From Echinarachnius parma (lineage: Eukaryota > Echinodermata > Echinoidea > Clypeasteroida > Echinarachniidae), in assembly GCA_037951105.1 (NCBI GenBank), contig JBAMJV010001300.1, forward strand, positions 124,001 to 188,000: a stretch of DNA of 64,000 nt. The letters run 5' to 3'. The notes under the pieces are model-generated. The model saw only the letters and a program-made list of their open reading frames with translations. It did no database searches and was not told the origin of the DNA. This document shows, piece after piece, positions 12,097-23,794 of the stretch. How positions within the stretch are numbered: the stretch's first letter is position 1; each line of letters starts with the position of its first letter. A program made the position numbers and the translations under genes.

Positions 12097-12639
12097 TTAA
12101 AGGGGTAGTTTAGTTTTGGTAAGGCTGAACTTTAGTAACCAAACCTGGACAGTAACATTATAAACTAATAGTTATTACTCCACCATGCTCAAAAGGTATA
12201 CAAAATTACAAACGACTAAGTAAAAAGCCTGTTATCATTCAAAAAGAGCCATTCAAACAAAAGAGGGCGCTTTCGAAAAAGGCATTGGTTTCAACCATTT
12301 TTCATACATAATAATGCATGTGATGTTCTATTGAAATAATGATTAAGTAGATAGATCATCAACAACTATTTAAAAAACGCTTTTGAAAATGTTTGAAAAA
12401 GTGTAAGCATTTTTTTAATTATTTGAAAAAATCATCTAATTATTTGGGCCCCAAATAATTATAAGATGAAATATATTTATTGATATTTCAGCCGTTTCTG
12501 GACCGATTTTGACCAAATAAAGTTTATTCTGCCATTAAAATTGCATGTTCTCTCAATTCGACACTCAGTTTTTCTTTATCTCACAAAAAAAATTGTGATG
12601 TGCAGCGCCCCTCTCTACCAAACTAAACTACCCCTGTAA
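12097..12639 (+). mobile_element. MITE family A, full length
   Basis: The left end is TTAAAGGGGTAGTTTAG and the right end is AACTAAACTACCCCTGTAA, where the terminal TTAA has mutated to GTAA. The central palindrome at 12438-12462 has TATTTGGG arms around CC. Confidence 0.93.
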
Positions 12640-12779
12640 CCCTAAAAATCTGGGCTATTTGGCCCAGTTCCTTTACAAGTTGATATTGAAATGATACCTG
12701 TGAAAACTTTAACCCCACATTTGGTCTTTTCTCTTCTCTTCCCTTTTTTCTTTTCCAGGACATTGATTGACCATGAAGA

Positions 12780-12914
12780 ATGAGTGACCATGATGAGGGG
12801 TCATTGTCCAGTGTACAGTATGTCCAGCAGGGCAATACGAGTGCTGTAAGGTGTGACATGTGGTCACTCTGTGCCATCTTGACCGAAGAGAACAAGCGAT
12901 GCAAGACCGTTTGA
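12780..12914 (+). CDS. Possible small ORF or exon, 44 codons
   Basis: The frame runs from ATG 12780 to TGA 12914. The 44-residue peptide starts MSDHDEGSLSSVQYVQQ and ends LTEENKRCKTV, with four cysteines and no low-complexity segment. A polypyrimidine tract and CAG at 12757-12758 make a plausible splice acceptor just upstream, but in-frame stops separate it from the ATG. A GTAAGG inside the frame could be a donor. It lies at the left edge of several kilobases of unique AT-rich DNA that could be a 3' UTR. I do not recognise the peptide and the call may be chance. Confidence 0.22.
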   Translation: MSDHDEGSLSSVQYVQQGNTSAVRCDMWSLCAILTEENKRCKTV

Positions 12915-15130
12915 TTTCCATTAACTTGCTTTTCTATTTTTTGTTCAATGGATTGGCGTTTCTGCCTTAAAGCACCTTGTATGTTTTGTTCAATTTATTG
13001 GACAAGTCTGCAAAAGACAATTTTTTTGAATGAATAAAATTCATTTGATTAAGATTAAATATAAGAAAGTTTTGTTTATATATTGACAAGGAAGAATATT
13101 TAGTTTTTGAGAATGATGTACATGCACACCTGTAGACATAACACCAGGAATTAAGAAAATTCAATAGAAATGTAAGATGTGCTTTGATTTTTGCTGCAGA
13201 TGTTTTGTTAAACCTTTTTGGGGTTGGTTCTGCAAACGGTCAGGCTGGGGTCTATGGAGTCGATGTTGAATGCATGTCATAGCAACTTTGAATCGTCTTG
13301 AATAGGTAAAAGTAGTTCTAATTTTTGTTTTGATACTAGGAAATATATTTGTGTGTATTCTAGGGTAATAAATTATTAGTAGTAAGTGTCTTAGAAATGG
13401 AATAACAGACGACACCATTTGAAATGTGAAAATTCTCTCGGCTCGTTCGTACCTTATAAGTGGCTCCTTGCGATGTAGCGGTAACAATTATTTACATTCA
13501 TTGATATGAAATGCAATGGAAAAATGAAATAATTGACATTTATTAATCTTCTACCTTGCTTGATGTCATGGTAGAAAATTACTTTGTATTACCATTAAAG
13601 TTCATTTGAATTTATGTTCCACAAGACATGTAATTTTTAAGTAACACATATTTACCTTCAGATGTTTGCAGCACTTTGAAATGCAAGAAGTTATTTTTTT
13701 CTAAATTGGATGGTTTGATGATTTTGATTTTGTAGTGTGTGTAACATTTTTATGTAACATCTTGATCCTTATTTCTTACAATGAAACGATCATTGAACGA
13801 TCATTGAGGCTTGAGCAGTAATCGGGATAAAATACAAGAGCATGTGGCTCTTGTACATAATGCATCATATTCAGACAGTATATGAAATGTTCTATTATTC
13901 AAGAATGTAACACTTTTGTAGGCTATTATGCAATGATAACTGAACCAAAAATTATCAGTAAAAATGTATCAAAAGTGATTGGACACTTGCAAAGATAACT
14001 TTTCGAAGTTTGATTAATGCGCTTGTAATTGTTGCTAGATATTTATTGCATATATGCGAAGATCATAGCTTTTTAAAATATCATTTATGACCTGCTTTGT
14101 ATAAATCACGCTCTTGTCCACAACTCATGTTTTCTAGAATGAGCTTTTAAAGGGAATCATATTGGTTCATTTTGACACATTTGCGTACATGGAAGTGACT
14201 ATAAATAGATATTATTATTCCAAATATTGACCATTTTTTATGATTTTTGTATCAAATAAAAGGTGATGATGAGATCTTTCATTTTTTTTACAAATCTGAA
14301 TTTAGATTTGTTTCCATCAAGAGCCTATTTTTTTTAGTTAGAGCCAATCACATTTATTTGTTGAAAATGGAATTTAATTCATTCTTATGTATATCTGTAT
14401 GACAATTTGTGCTAAGTAGATAACTGTCTTGAAATATACATGTAATTGCCTATTCATTGCTTCCATGTTCATTTTGATATTTGATATTCTTTTTAAAACT
14501 TGCTTTGTCATGGTGCATTTGTTTTTTGTGATTTTGACTTTCAAAAAGTGTGCCCTAAGACAAAATAGCATCACTGATTCCACTAGTCACATTTTGCTTC
14601 CTTTTTCAATAACTTTTTGACAGGAGTGTGATAAATATTTGTTTTGAAGTTGATTGAATTGTTTCCACTTTAAAACACATGAAATACCCAAGGTAGTGTG
14701 TGGTGGAGCTGGGTAGAAGACAAAGGTTTGTCAGTAAAGGCTCCATGATTTACAAACACATATAATCTGGTATGAGGCAAAATATACATGCATGATTTCA
14801 TAATGGCAGAATGATTACAATAACAAATGTTAAGACTACTCTGGCAATAGAAAAAAATTGTTATTTGTATCCTTTGTTTTATTGAAATGCAATTGTGAAG
14901 GGGGATTAAACAATTGATATATATTAATAGCATATGTGACCACCCACATTTACAATCATGAATGTTGTTGGGTGTTCTCATTATTTATGAATCATTTCTA
15001 CCTTGTTCTCATTGGCAGGATGTCCTTTAAAGCTGGTTCTGATTATGTTTAACACAGAAGAAAGTACACAGTTGTTATGTTTGAGTCAAAGGATGTTTAT
15101 ATGAAAGCTAATGGTAATTAATATGAGATT
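12915..15130. other. Unique AT-rich sequence, possibly UTR or intron
   Basis: No repeat family, foldback or credible exon was recognised. The low repeat content contrasts with the surroundings and would fit a long 3' UTR or intron, but nothing here proves transcription. Confidence 0.4.
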
Positions 15131-15149
15131 CTCCTTCGTCATAGCCTTT

Positions 15150-15380
15150 AACAAGGCTTCGTGTCTCAAAACAAGCAATGGCTGCGCTGCATGCAGGGTC
15201 AGGAACGACTGAACGCCTGATGGAGGCTATCTGGCGAGTGGTGAATTCACGTGCGATGATTGTGCAGGGTAGGCGCGCTGTCCAGTCGTTCCTGCATAAT
15301 GCATACTATACCGTGCATTCAACTCAGCTCAGACGAGACATGCCTTGTCAAGAGGCTACCTTCGTCATTGCAGACTTTGT
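15150..15380. repeat. GC-richer island with inverted repeat
   Basis: CAGGAACGACTG at 15200-15211 and its reverse complement at 15283-15294 could pair. The patch is richer in G+C than its surroundings. An open frame of 88 codons (15178-15444) crosses it, but the part after the GC-rich patch reads as low-complexity Tyr/Met repeats. I do not call it a gene. Confidence 0.45.
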
Positions 15381-15632
15381 TCATCCCCTTTTGAAACTGA
15401 TCTACATGTACATGTATATGAAGATGTATGTTTGTAAATATTGATGGCAAAATTGCTCTGAAACTGCACACAAATAGCTAATTGTATCTTCTTCTTTTTG
15501 TTTGTAGAAAAATGCTCATAAAAACCACAAAAAATGTTAGTCAAATGGAATGGAGCTTTCAAACCTTCTATGAAAGCACCTAAATATGTAATGAAATCAG
15601 AGTTGAAAAAGAGCCAAAGCTTTCCATCCTGG

Positions 15633-16281
15633 AGGGTGTTTCACAAAGATCCCAAGTCGAACTTAACACTAAATTGGACCTTTAAATTATGGAAAGCCAT
15701 TAGTTTCTTTGTAAAATTGTTTAACAAGTTCTTTAAACAGGCCTACAATTTTGATAAAAAAATCATTAACATGTTCTTTTATCATGTTTATTTATGTTTA
15801 TTTTATCAAAGAGACTTCAAGTTATTGATGTGAAATTATGTGGAAAGTTTCTAATATTCGCATGTGGGCTCTTGTTCCAAAGCTACAAATGACTTTCCAT
15901 CATTTACAAGTACAGTTTAGTTTAAAGGAATCTAGTAACATTGTCCAAAACCTTGTTGTGTTCATATTAACAATAGAAGCATGGGACAGGTTTCATTTTT
16001 TCAAATTTCCCTTTCGTTAAAAAGATATTTACAATTGTGTTTAGATGTTAAACTATCCACTGGATAGTCGTAACCGTGTACTAAGTCAGGGCAATTAGTT
16101 GGTGAATATCACTTTGCATTTTTGCTCAGTACTCAGCCATATAACGTCCATTTAACTTGAAATTTTCACACAAATATACCCAGTAGACGTATCAGATATC
16201 AACAATGTACATTCATCACTTTTTGCACATGTCAACAAAGTTACTAGATCCCTTTAAGTTCAACTTTGTGAAACGCCCCCC
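15633..16281. mobile_element. MITE family C interrupted by a family B copy
   Basis: The left end is GAGGGTGTTTCACAAAGATC and the right end, 16258-16281, is GTTCAACTTTGTGAAACGCC followed by CCCC, the inverted counterpart. The interior matches the copy at 17414-17731. Family B sits at the TTAA that intact C copies carry within GAGTTAAGTTCAACTT. Confidence 0.9.
15922..16257 (-). mobile_element. MITE family B nested in MITE C
   Basis: It is bounded by TTAAAGGAATCTAGTAAC and GTTACTAGATCCCTTTAA, in inverse orientation to the copy at 22338. TTAA occurs on both sides although the uninterrupted C sequence has one TTAA there, so this is a genuine TTAA target duplication. Confidence 0.93.
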
Positions 16282-17021
16282 TGGCATCAGATGTAAACCC
16301 CATATGATAAATATGGGTGGTTTTCCCCTTTTCTAATTGCTGGCAATGTGATTTAATTGAAACCACATATGGATGAAGATACATTACTCCACTACATTGA
16401 AACCACACATGGTTGAAGATACATGACTCCACTTATATTGCTACATTGGCATGCAGCATATCACCCTACAAAAGATTTGTTTCAACCGTATGTGAGTGGT
16501 TGAGAACGAGAAGGGCGCTAAGTCACTTTTGTACTTTGGAGATGATCAGGTTTATTAGAGTTGGGAGCGGTGTGGAAACCCAATTCAGCTCTATTTTATT
16601 TTTGATGGATATCCCACAAATTAGCGGTGATTATATTCTGAAAATGTGGCAACGCGTAGAGAAAGACTTGACTTACATGATGGCATTTAGAACTCAATTT
16701 AGCAGTTTAACGACCTTCTGACTCTCACCTGATTATGGTCGGTGTCACTTTGCTTGTTAACCACAGAGGGATGCAAGTTACCTTATTCTACTTTACTTCC
16801 GCGCATTATTCAAAGCGTACATGTATGTCGCCAGCCCCTTGACTTAATGATCAGTTCTGATATAGCTGCAGCATGTCTGCAGCATGATGGACCCAACGCC
16901 CACCATGAATTCTTTGATAAACGTGAAACAGATCAGTCTTGATCCACTGCATGATTACAAGAAACATTGTGATTAGGTAAAGGGCAGTCTTCTTTCAATC
17001 TGGAAATTTCAAAATGTGGCA

Positions 17022-17052
<31 letters not shown>

Positions 17053-17413
17053 ATGCTTTAAAATGTAATGCTTTTCACTTGTGTAATTCAGTTCAGAATG
17101 ATAAACACAACAAATCTATTCTGAAATTGTGTTAAAAACTTTATTAATATACCTAAAAGGCATCTTGCAAATAAAATGATAATAATGCCAATTAGTGTAA
17201 TTATTCACTTTACGAACAGATGAAATGCTTAGTATATTAAAGAAGGATGAACACGTCACAAAAGTACCATTCAAACTAAAAGTGAGACAGAAAAGAGAAG
17301 AAATAAATCAAGAAAAACCAAGACGATGATAAAATCATCCAGATGTTCAGTTTTATTTCTCTGTTACAGTGAATGATAAAAACAGGAAGTATTTTCAGTG
17401 AAAAGTACAAGCA
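16282..17413. other. Intergenic, with a short duplication and poly-C
   Basis: ATTGAAACCACA-ATGGWTGAAGATACAT is duplicated at about 16358-16425. A poly-C tract is at 17024-17042. Two small open frames at 16413-16942 are not recognisable. Nothing else stands out. Confidence 0.5.
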
Positions 17414-17731
17414 GGGGGGAGTTTCACAAAGATTACAAGTTGAACTTAGCTCTAAGTTGGACCTAACAATTATGGAAAGCCATTAGTTTCTTTGTTAAAT
17501 TGTTAAACAAGTTATTCAAACAGGCCTACAATTTGATAAAATACATTAAACAAAATTTGTTTATCAAAGAGATTTCAGGTTATTGATGTAAGATTTGTAT
17601 TGAAAGTTTCAAATATATCTTAATGTTGGGCTCTTTAGTATATTTAATTCCGAAGCTACAAATGGCTTTCCATAATTGTTAACTCTAACCTTAGAGTTAA
17701 GTTCAACTTGGGATCTTTGTGAAACACCCCC
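17414..17731. mobile_element. MITE family C, intact (about 318 bp)
   Basis: GGGGGGAGTTTCACAAAGAT at the left is mirrored by ATCTTTGTGAAACACCCCC at the right. The arms extend inward through TTGAACTTAGCTCTAAGTT and AACCTTAGAGTTAAGTTCAA. Confidence 0.93.
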
Positions 17732-18170
17732 AGGTTCATTCAGTTCATGTGTTATAGCACATTGAGCGCATGTGTTGTTCATTAAGAGAAAGGTGAACAA
17801 CCTGCCAGGTTTTTTTCTTCTCTATTTTTTTTTAGTTGAATTCTAATTTGTTTTCCTTTTTTGAAAAGTTGAATTCATGTAAGGGACAGCTGTGAGCAAA
17901 AATATGAAATGATTTCTTGTTTTCAAATCAGTAAATTTGTATTTGGTTTGCTCTGATCGGTGTTTATGTAATCTGGACTTTGTAAAATGTTATATTGTTT
18001 TACTCCTATCGTTATAACGTGCTAACTTTGCATTCAGATTATTTCTGGATTGTTATGGTCATGGTTTTAACAAATACTGCAGTCATCCTGCCTATAATGG
18101 CCAAGATCCCCTGCAAAGAAAGACAATGTTACAGAACCTCCCTATACACAAATATGGGCGGCCTTTCATG
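17732..18170. other. AT-rich intergenic, nothing recognised
   Basis: No exon, repeat or foldback was recognised. Confidence 0.5.
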
Positions 18171-18174
18171 GAAG

Positions 18175-18460
18175 TGAGCCCTCTACGTGCTCAGCAATGA
18201 CCGGGGGGCTTCTCATCGATCGACTGTCTGTAGTTTTGGCATCCGCGCGCCCTTTTCTCCCATCCCGAGGCAGATTATGCACAACATTCACCCCTGAAAG
18301 TCGACCTACTTCCTTATTGCGCGCAGTACGCGCGCGCTGCTAGTGTATGGCGCGCGCTGCAAGTGTATGGCGCGGCTTGGCCTGGAGAGAAGCCTCCACA
18401 GAAGCCCCCCAGTTACAGCGCCATCAACGGCGGCATGTATACAAATCTCCGAAACCGAAT
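18175..18460. promoter_or_regulatory. CpG-rich patch, possible regulatory or repeat
   Basis: About 280 bp are much richer in CpG than their surroundings. They contain the tandem words GCGCGCGCTGCTAGTGTATG and GCGCGCTGCAAGTGTATGG. The only nearby frame, 18343-18582, is unrecognised. It could be a CpG island, an unmethylated enhancer or a decayed element. Confidence 0.3.
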
Positions 18461-18559
18461 ACGTGTATAGATGTCACTACATATTGCCTCTTGCCTTGTA
18501 CCCTTGGGTGGTCACTATAAACAGGGTTGACTGTACATTACAGGAAATATACAATTTGG

Positions 18560-19545
18560 CTATCGTTATTAAAAGAATATAAGCTCATTTATGTAATTTG
18601 ATGATGTTCAGATTAAAAGACTCATGGGCATTTTAAATATGTGTACAATGTTCTTTACTTATGTTTAAGAATTATATATTCTTGAACAACTTAATCAGCA
18701 GAAAACTTCATTGATATTTCTTTTATTGGAAAGATGATTTTGATTTGCATTATTGCATTATTTGATATTCATTCTTTTATTTAAGCTGGTGGTGCAGCAA
18801 AACTTTGTATTATTTACACGTGTAAGTTTACATATCGTCAATGGTGACACACTTAATGGCCAAGTGGTTGAAATGTTATAATAAATAGAATAAAATCATT
18901 GTCTGTCATAAAAATGGATTGTCATATATACAAGCTGTATACATTGAAGTATTGTTAAGACTTACTGTTATGCAAGTTCAAAACATATATTAAGTTGTGT
19001 CTGGTATAGTATTTAAATTGGAGAAAAGATATTTTCTGTGTTTTACATTTGCTTCGAATTTACACAGAAGTACTTCTCCAGAATCATAGTATTGCTCAAA
19101 CAATGTAGCAGAGATTGTTGTGTGTTATACAGGCATAAGTACCATTAAGTATGGATATCAAGGCAAATATATTGATAAAGATTTCATAATCATGATTTTG
19201 TTTTTAAAAAAGCATTATTAAGTTTGTTAAATTTCCGTGAATCTTTGTAGAAAATGCCAGGTGGTACTGGAGTATAGTGTCATATTTTGATTCTTATAAC
19301 AATGTTAAGAGACAAAGTTGAGCTGGTAATATTTAGCGCAAGTGCCATGTTATGTATCGTAGTAATAATCCGTAGTTAGTGACCATAGGTCCATTATTTC
19401 TTACTTCTTATCCATGTAATGTGCGTGAACGTATTTCACTTTTTTATTTTGCTGAATGTGCATCATTTTCAAGTAAATGTTTTTATGGTAATCAAGACTA
19501 AGACAAAAAAGAAATTACGCAGAAAAAATTAAGACGTTCCGTACA
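18560..19545. other. Unique AT-rich sequence, nothing recognised
   Basis: No exon, repeat or foldback was identified in this stretch. Confidence 0.45.
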
Positions 19546-19548
19546 TTT

Positions 19549-19655
19549 GCTTCTAAAGGAACCTGTATAAATGCCGGGGCCGTGTCGTATTATTATTGCT
19601 TCTAAATGGAACCTGTTTAAAGCTGGGTCCATGTCGTATTATTATTTGAAGACGG
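19549..19655. repeat. Two-copy tandem duplication of about 52 bp
   Basis: TTGCTTCTAAAGGAACCTGT and TTGCTTCTAAATGGAACCTG each lead into CATGTCGTATTATTATT or a close variant. An AATAAA follows at 19657 but no coding region points to it. Confidence 0.75.
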
Positions 19656-19764
19656 TAATAAAGAGCAAGTTTGATATGAATTGAAAATTATTAATATGTG
19701 TACGACCCATTTTGTTGTTGTGGTGGTTTTGGTTATTGTTGTTGTTATTGTTGTGATAGTTGTC

Positions 19765-19929
19765 GGGTGGCTTAGCGTCAAATTTCTTGATTATCGTTAC
19801 CTGCCAGATAAAAGCGCCATATTTGGTACAGGGGTTCCTTAGGACCTACTGAACAATATTAGAATGGGAGCCCTGTGCCCAAAATGGCGCTTGTATCCGG
19901 GAGGTAATGATAATTTCACTAAGCCACCT
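19765..19929. mobile_element. Small foldback element I (about 165 bp)
   Basis: GGGTGGCTTAG at the left and CTAAGCCACC at the right are inverted. The arms continue through GATTATCGTTACCTGCCAGA/AAGCGCCAT and ATGGCGCTT/GAGGTAATGATAAT. It abuts the left edge of the 57-60-bp minisatellite. Confidence 0.82.
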
Positions 19930-20850
19930 GACTATAGTTGTCATAGTGAGTGGTTATTGTTGTGATGGTTGTTGTTGCTGTTGTTGCGGTGGTGGTAGTT
20001 GTCATAGTGAGTGGTTATTGTTGTGATGGTTGTTGTTGCTGTTGTTGTGGCGGTGGTAGTTGTCATAGTGAGTGGTTGTTGTTGTGATGGTTGTTGCTGT
20101 TGTTGTGGCGGTGGTAGTTGTCATAGTGAGTGGTTATTGTTGTGATGGTTGTTGCTGTTGTTGTGGCGGTGGTAGTTGTCATAGTGAGTGGTTGTTGTTG
20201 TGATGGTTGTTGTTGCTGTTGTTGTGGCGGTGGTAGTTGTCATAGTGAGTGGTTATTGTTGTGATGGTTGTTGTTGCTGTTGTTGTGGTGGTGGTAGTTG
20301 TCATAGTGAGTGGTTATTGTTGTGATGGTTGTTGTTGCTGTTGTGGTGGTGGTAGTTGTCATAGTGAGTGGTTATTGTTGTGATGGTTGTTGTTGCTGTT
20401 GTTGTGGTGGTGGTAGTTGTCATAGTGAGTGGTTATTGTTGTGGTGGTTGTTGTTGCTGTTGTTGTGGTGATGGTAGTTGTCATAGTTGTCATAGTAAGT
20501 GGCTATTGTTGTGATGGTTGTTGTTGCTGTTGTTGTGGTGGTGGTAGTTGTCATAGTGAGTGGTTATTGTTGTGATGGTTGTTGTTGCTGTTGTTGTGGT
20601 GATGGTAGTTGTCATAGTTGTCATAGTAAGTGGCTATTGTTGTGATGGTTGTTGTTGCTGTTGTTGTGGTGGTGGTAGTTGTCATAGTAAGTGGTTATTG
20701 TTGTGATGGTTGTTGTTGTTGTTGTGGTGGTGGTAGTTGTCATAGTAAGTGGTTATTGTTGTGATGGTTGTTGTTGTTGTTGTGGTGGTGGTAGTTGTCA
20801 TAGTAAGTGGCTATTGTTGTGAAGGTTGTTATTGTAGTAGTCACTCGAAT
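19930..20850. repeat. 57-60-bp minisatellite, about 15 units
   Basis: Each unit has GGTAGTTGTCATAGTGAGTGG followed by TTATTGTTGTGATGG and a (GTT)n/GCT run, allowing one or two substitutions. Two units near 20475 and 20610 carry an extra GTTGTCATA and are followed by similar units, so a two-unit block was probably duplicated. Length variation lies mostly in the GTT run. Confidence 0.95.
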
Positions 20851-20964
20851 ACAGACGATATATGATTTCTAATCTGCTGAACATAGTGACCACCTGTCTA
20901 TAAAGACCACCTGCAAATGAAGACCACTATTCTTGCGTCCCTAGAAAGTATTTTACATGCACAT

Positions 20965-21045
20965 TTCAATAGATGATAATAATAACATACTCGATTTACA
21001 TAGCGCCTAATATGATTGATAATCATCTCTAAGCGCTTTAAACTG
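20965..21045. repeat. (ATA)n plus TAGCGCC...CTAAGCGC hairpin motif
   Basis: An ATAATAATAA run is followed by TACATAGCGCCTAATATG and TCTCTAAGCGCTTT, whose GCGC words can pair. The same arrangement occurs at 11748-11805, 26562-26635, 32971-33035 and 61500-61560. It looks like the 3' end of a dispersed retroelement; that origin is inference. Confidence 0.65.
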
Positions 21046-21149
21046 ATATTATTACCCCGGTTATAAGTATTTTACATTTAAATGCACATTTCAATTAAAA
21101 AAAACTCTTTTTTCTTTATAATAGATACCATGTGTGTAACCTTTTGCGA

Positions 21150-21545
21150 TCTTTAGTTTTGGTATCGACTATCGAGGGCGCTTCAAGAAATAATATGTTT
21201 GTGAGGGTAATGAAAAACTGAGTGTAAAATTTGAAAGAGCACACAATTTAAACAACATAATCAACTTTATTTTATCAAAATAGGTTCAGAAGGGGCTGAC
21301 ATATCAATAAATATATCCGATTGAAATAAATGTGGGACCCACATTTATTCCGCAATTTAAAAAAAATATTAAAATAATGCCTAAACGTTTTCGAAAAAAA
21401 TACCTCAGAGGGTTTTAAAAAGATGTTGATGATCTCTCTATTGAATCAATATTTAAACAGCATCTCACGTTCACAATTTTGTATTAGAAATTGTTGAAAC
21501 TTATGTTTTTAGAGACCGCTCTCTTGTGTTTTAACGGCTGCTGTA
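21150..21545 (-). mobile_element. MITE family A, decayed copy
   Basis: It reads TTTAGTTTTGGTA, GAGGGCGCTTC, then GAAAAACTGAGTGT in the reverse orientation of the family. A central palindrome at 21325-21349 has AATAAATGTGGG arms around a single A. The right end is lost. Confidence 0.8.
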
Positions 21546-21605
21546 TAGATAAAGGTATCCACTTTTCTTGACCCCCTTAATACCTTAGCCATCCCCGGCC
21601 GCGAA

Positions 21606-21996
21606 TTTTTTTCCCGCACATGGTAAAGCAAATTCTTGTGAATTATTCATAAGCAGTGATGTTGGCCACAGCTTTCAGACTTTAGTGAAAACTCTGCGTG
21701 ATACATTTACTAAATAAACCGCTACTCAACATTTATTATGGCAAAAGAAAAGAAGCACAGAGGATTTGAACCCATGATACGAAGCATGACCATGACCACA
21801 GCATCATGAAATCCACAGCATGACCATTAGGCCACGTAAATTGCCGATGGTCAGAAGGGTCTCATTATAATCATAATCCTCAAACTCACCCTAACCCCGA
21901 TACAAGTTATGAATATTCATGAGTAGCCCTTGACGTACATCGCTGCTTATGAATAATTAATTAGGATTTGCTTTACCATGTGCGGAAAAAAAAAAT
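21606..21996. mobile_element. Foldback element with about 55-bp arms enclosing a tRNA-like sequence
   Basis: CCGCACATGGTAAAGCAAAT at the left and ATTTGCTTTACCATGTGCGG at the right are perfect inverses. Complementarity continues through ATTATTCATAAGCAG and CTGCTTATGAATAAT. Confidence 0.88.
21762..21836 (-). pseudogene. tRNA-like sequence with A and B box words
   Basis: Read on the - strand, TGGCCTAATGG resembles an internal A box and GGTTCAAATCC an internal B box, about 50 bp apart. The sequence between them does not fold into a clear cloverleaf and contains repeats of CATGACCA. A tRNA-derived SINE or tRNA pseudogene is more likely than a functional tRNA. Confidence 0.45.
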
Positions 21997-22337
21997 TAGC
22001 TCCCCGGCCCCTGCCCCCCCCCCCCCCCCCCCTACCTATTAAACATACCTGGCGCTATCCAAATCATAATCAATCGAATTATATATCGAATATAGTTAAC
22101 AATCAATTCCCTATGCGCTTAACATTCGTTCTACTTAATTTTCATAAAGATTACAGAGTTACACAATACAAACATATATATACATAGATACATGAAACAA
22201 AATAAATACTGATATATAGAGAGAAACACAAAGCAAGAAACATAACATCCCTCTGTCTTCCTCAACCAACGAACCAATCATGGTGGGAAATGACGGTTCG
22301 CTTCACCCATGTCACTTTTACTCTGCAAATTGACTAT

Positions 22338-22705
22338 TTAAAGGGATCTAGTAACTTTGTTGACAAGTGCAAAAAGTGATGCATGGTTAACAAACTGTGT
22401 ATTGGTGTGATCTGATATGTCCACAAAGTAATGAGTTAAAATTTCAAGTTAATTGGATGTTATTTGGCCGAGAAATGAGCAAAAATGCAAAGTGATATTC
22501 ACTTATTCATTGCACTTACTTTGATCCCGTAGATAATTTAATATCCGAACACTTCAATCGTAAATATCTTTTGAACGAAATGGAAATTTTTAAAACCGAA
22601 ACCTGTCCAATGCTTGTATTGTTAGTACGAATAAAACAAGGTATGAGGGAACCGCTATAATTCCAATTGGATTTTGAGGATTTGGACAATGTTACTAAGT
22701 CCCTA
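22338..22705 (+). mobile_element. MITE family B, near full length (about 368 bp)
   Basis: It starts TTAAAGGGATCTAGTAAC and ends ACAATGTTACTAAGTCCCTA. Frames at 22516-22891 are largely MITE sequence and are not genes. Confidence 0.92.
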
Positions 22706-22709
22706 ACAC

Positions 22710-23030
22710 TGAACACTGCTAAAAGTACAACAATAATAATAAAGCCATTCTGTCTGATCTATTCTGTCTGGCCCGTTTTTCTCGGAGTTACAAAGAAACG
22801 TGAACCTTCCCTCTATACTGTATTAACAGCTGGTGACCCGAATGTTAACATCATTAGCAATGACAGTCAACTGTCGACGTGCATGGGATAAATGGTGCGC
22901 AAAAGAAGGAAAAAACAAAAACATTCTAAGAAATCTAAGAAACTCTAACCTTGCATCTCTTTAAGGGAGGAAACACAATCACCAGGTGGCCTGCAGTTGA
23001 GGCTCGTTTACACTGACAGTCGACAGATTA
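22710..23030. other. Intergenic, nothing recognised
   Basis: No exon or repeat family was seen between the MITE and the E2F-like pair. Confidence 0.45.
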
Positions 23031-23034
23031 TCAA

Positions 23035-23059
23035 TTTGGCGCGAAAAATTGGCGCGAAA
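23035..23059. promoter_or_regulatory. Paired E2F-like sites
   Basis: TTTGGCGCGAAA at 23035-23046 is a palindromic match to the E2F consensus (TTTSSCGC). A second copy, ATTGGCGCGAAA, begins 13 bp later at 23048. Functional binding is unproven and no first exon was recognised nearby. Confidence 0.5.
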
Positions 23060-23536
23060 ATTGGAACGACGGGAAAGAACAATTTATTATCACCTTCAAC
23101 CGTAGCGATCGTTTGTGTGTGTGTGTATGTTGTTGATTTTTTGTTTTGTTTGTCTTACCAAGATAACTGATTGCCGGATAAATCTAAATTGATCCGCGAG
23201 AGTGCGAAGGATTTATTCGCTATCAATTTGTGATTTATGGTTGTCAGGAAGAGTTTAGGAATGATGGTTCTTCAATACTCACACATGAAGGATGAGACGC
23301 ATTTTGGCATAATGCATACTTTTATTTGTTATCTTTTGAGAGGTCTTTGATAATGGATGAGCTGATAGTCAACACTGCCACTCTTCTGCGGGAATCATCT
23401 TTATGTATCATGGAGTAATTAAAGGGATAGTCTAGGAAAGTTTGGTCTAGGAGGGCGCTTCATAAATATGATGCGAGATTATTGCGAGGTAAATGAAACC
23501 TGTGCAGTCATGGCAAAAAACAAACATCCATGGTAC

Positions 23537-23703
23537 GCCCGTTGCAGAGAAACAAGAGAAACAATCTATATTGTAAGCTACAATTGTTTTTAACTCAGAA
23601 ACTTTGCACGCTTCAACCAATCAGATTCACGCATTTTGATCACATCATCTGACTTACAATTAATTGTAACTTACAATCAATTGTTTCCCTTTCTGCAACG
23701 AGG
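23537..23703. mobile_element. MITE family H (about 165 bp)
   Basis: GCCCGTTGCAGAGA at the left mirrors TCTGCAACGAGG at the right. Inner arms carry TTGTAAGCTACAATTG and CAATTAATTGTAACTTACAA. A cleaner copy is at 37370-37541. Confidence 0.82.
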
Positions 23704-23794
23704 TCCTAAACTCTTAGAACAAAATCCGTTCATTAACAGCTGAAATATCCACAAATAAAGTAATTCTAGTAAAAGTGGCAGGCGTTAGGGTTAG

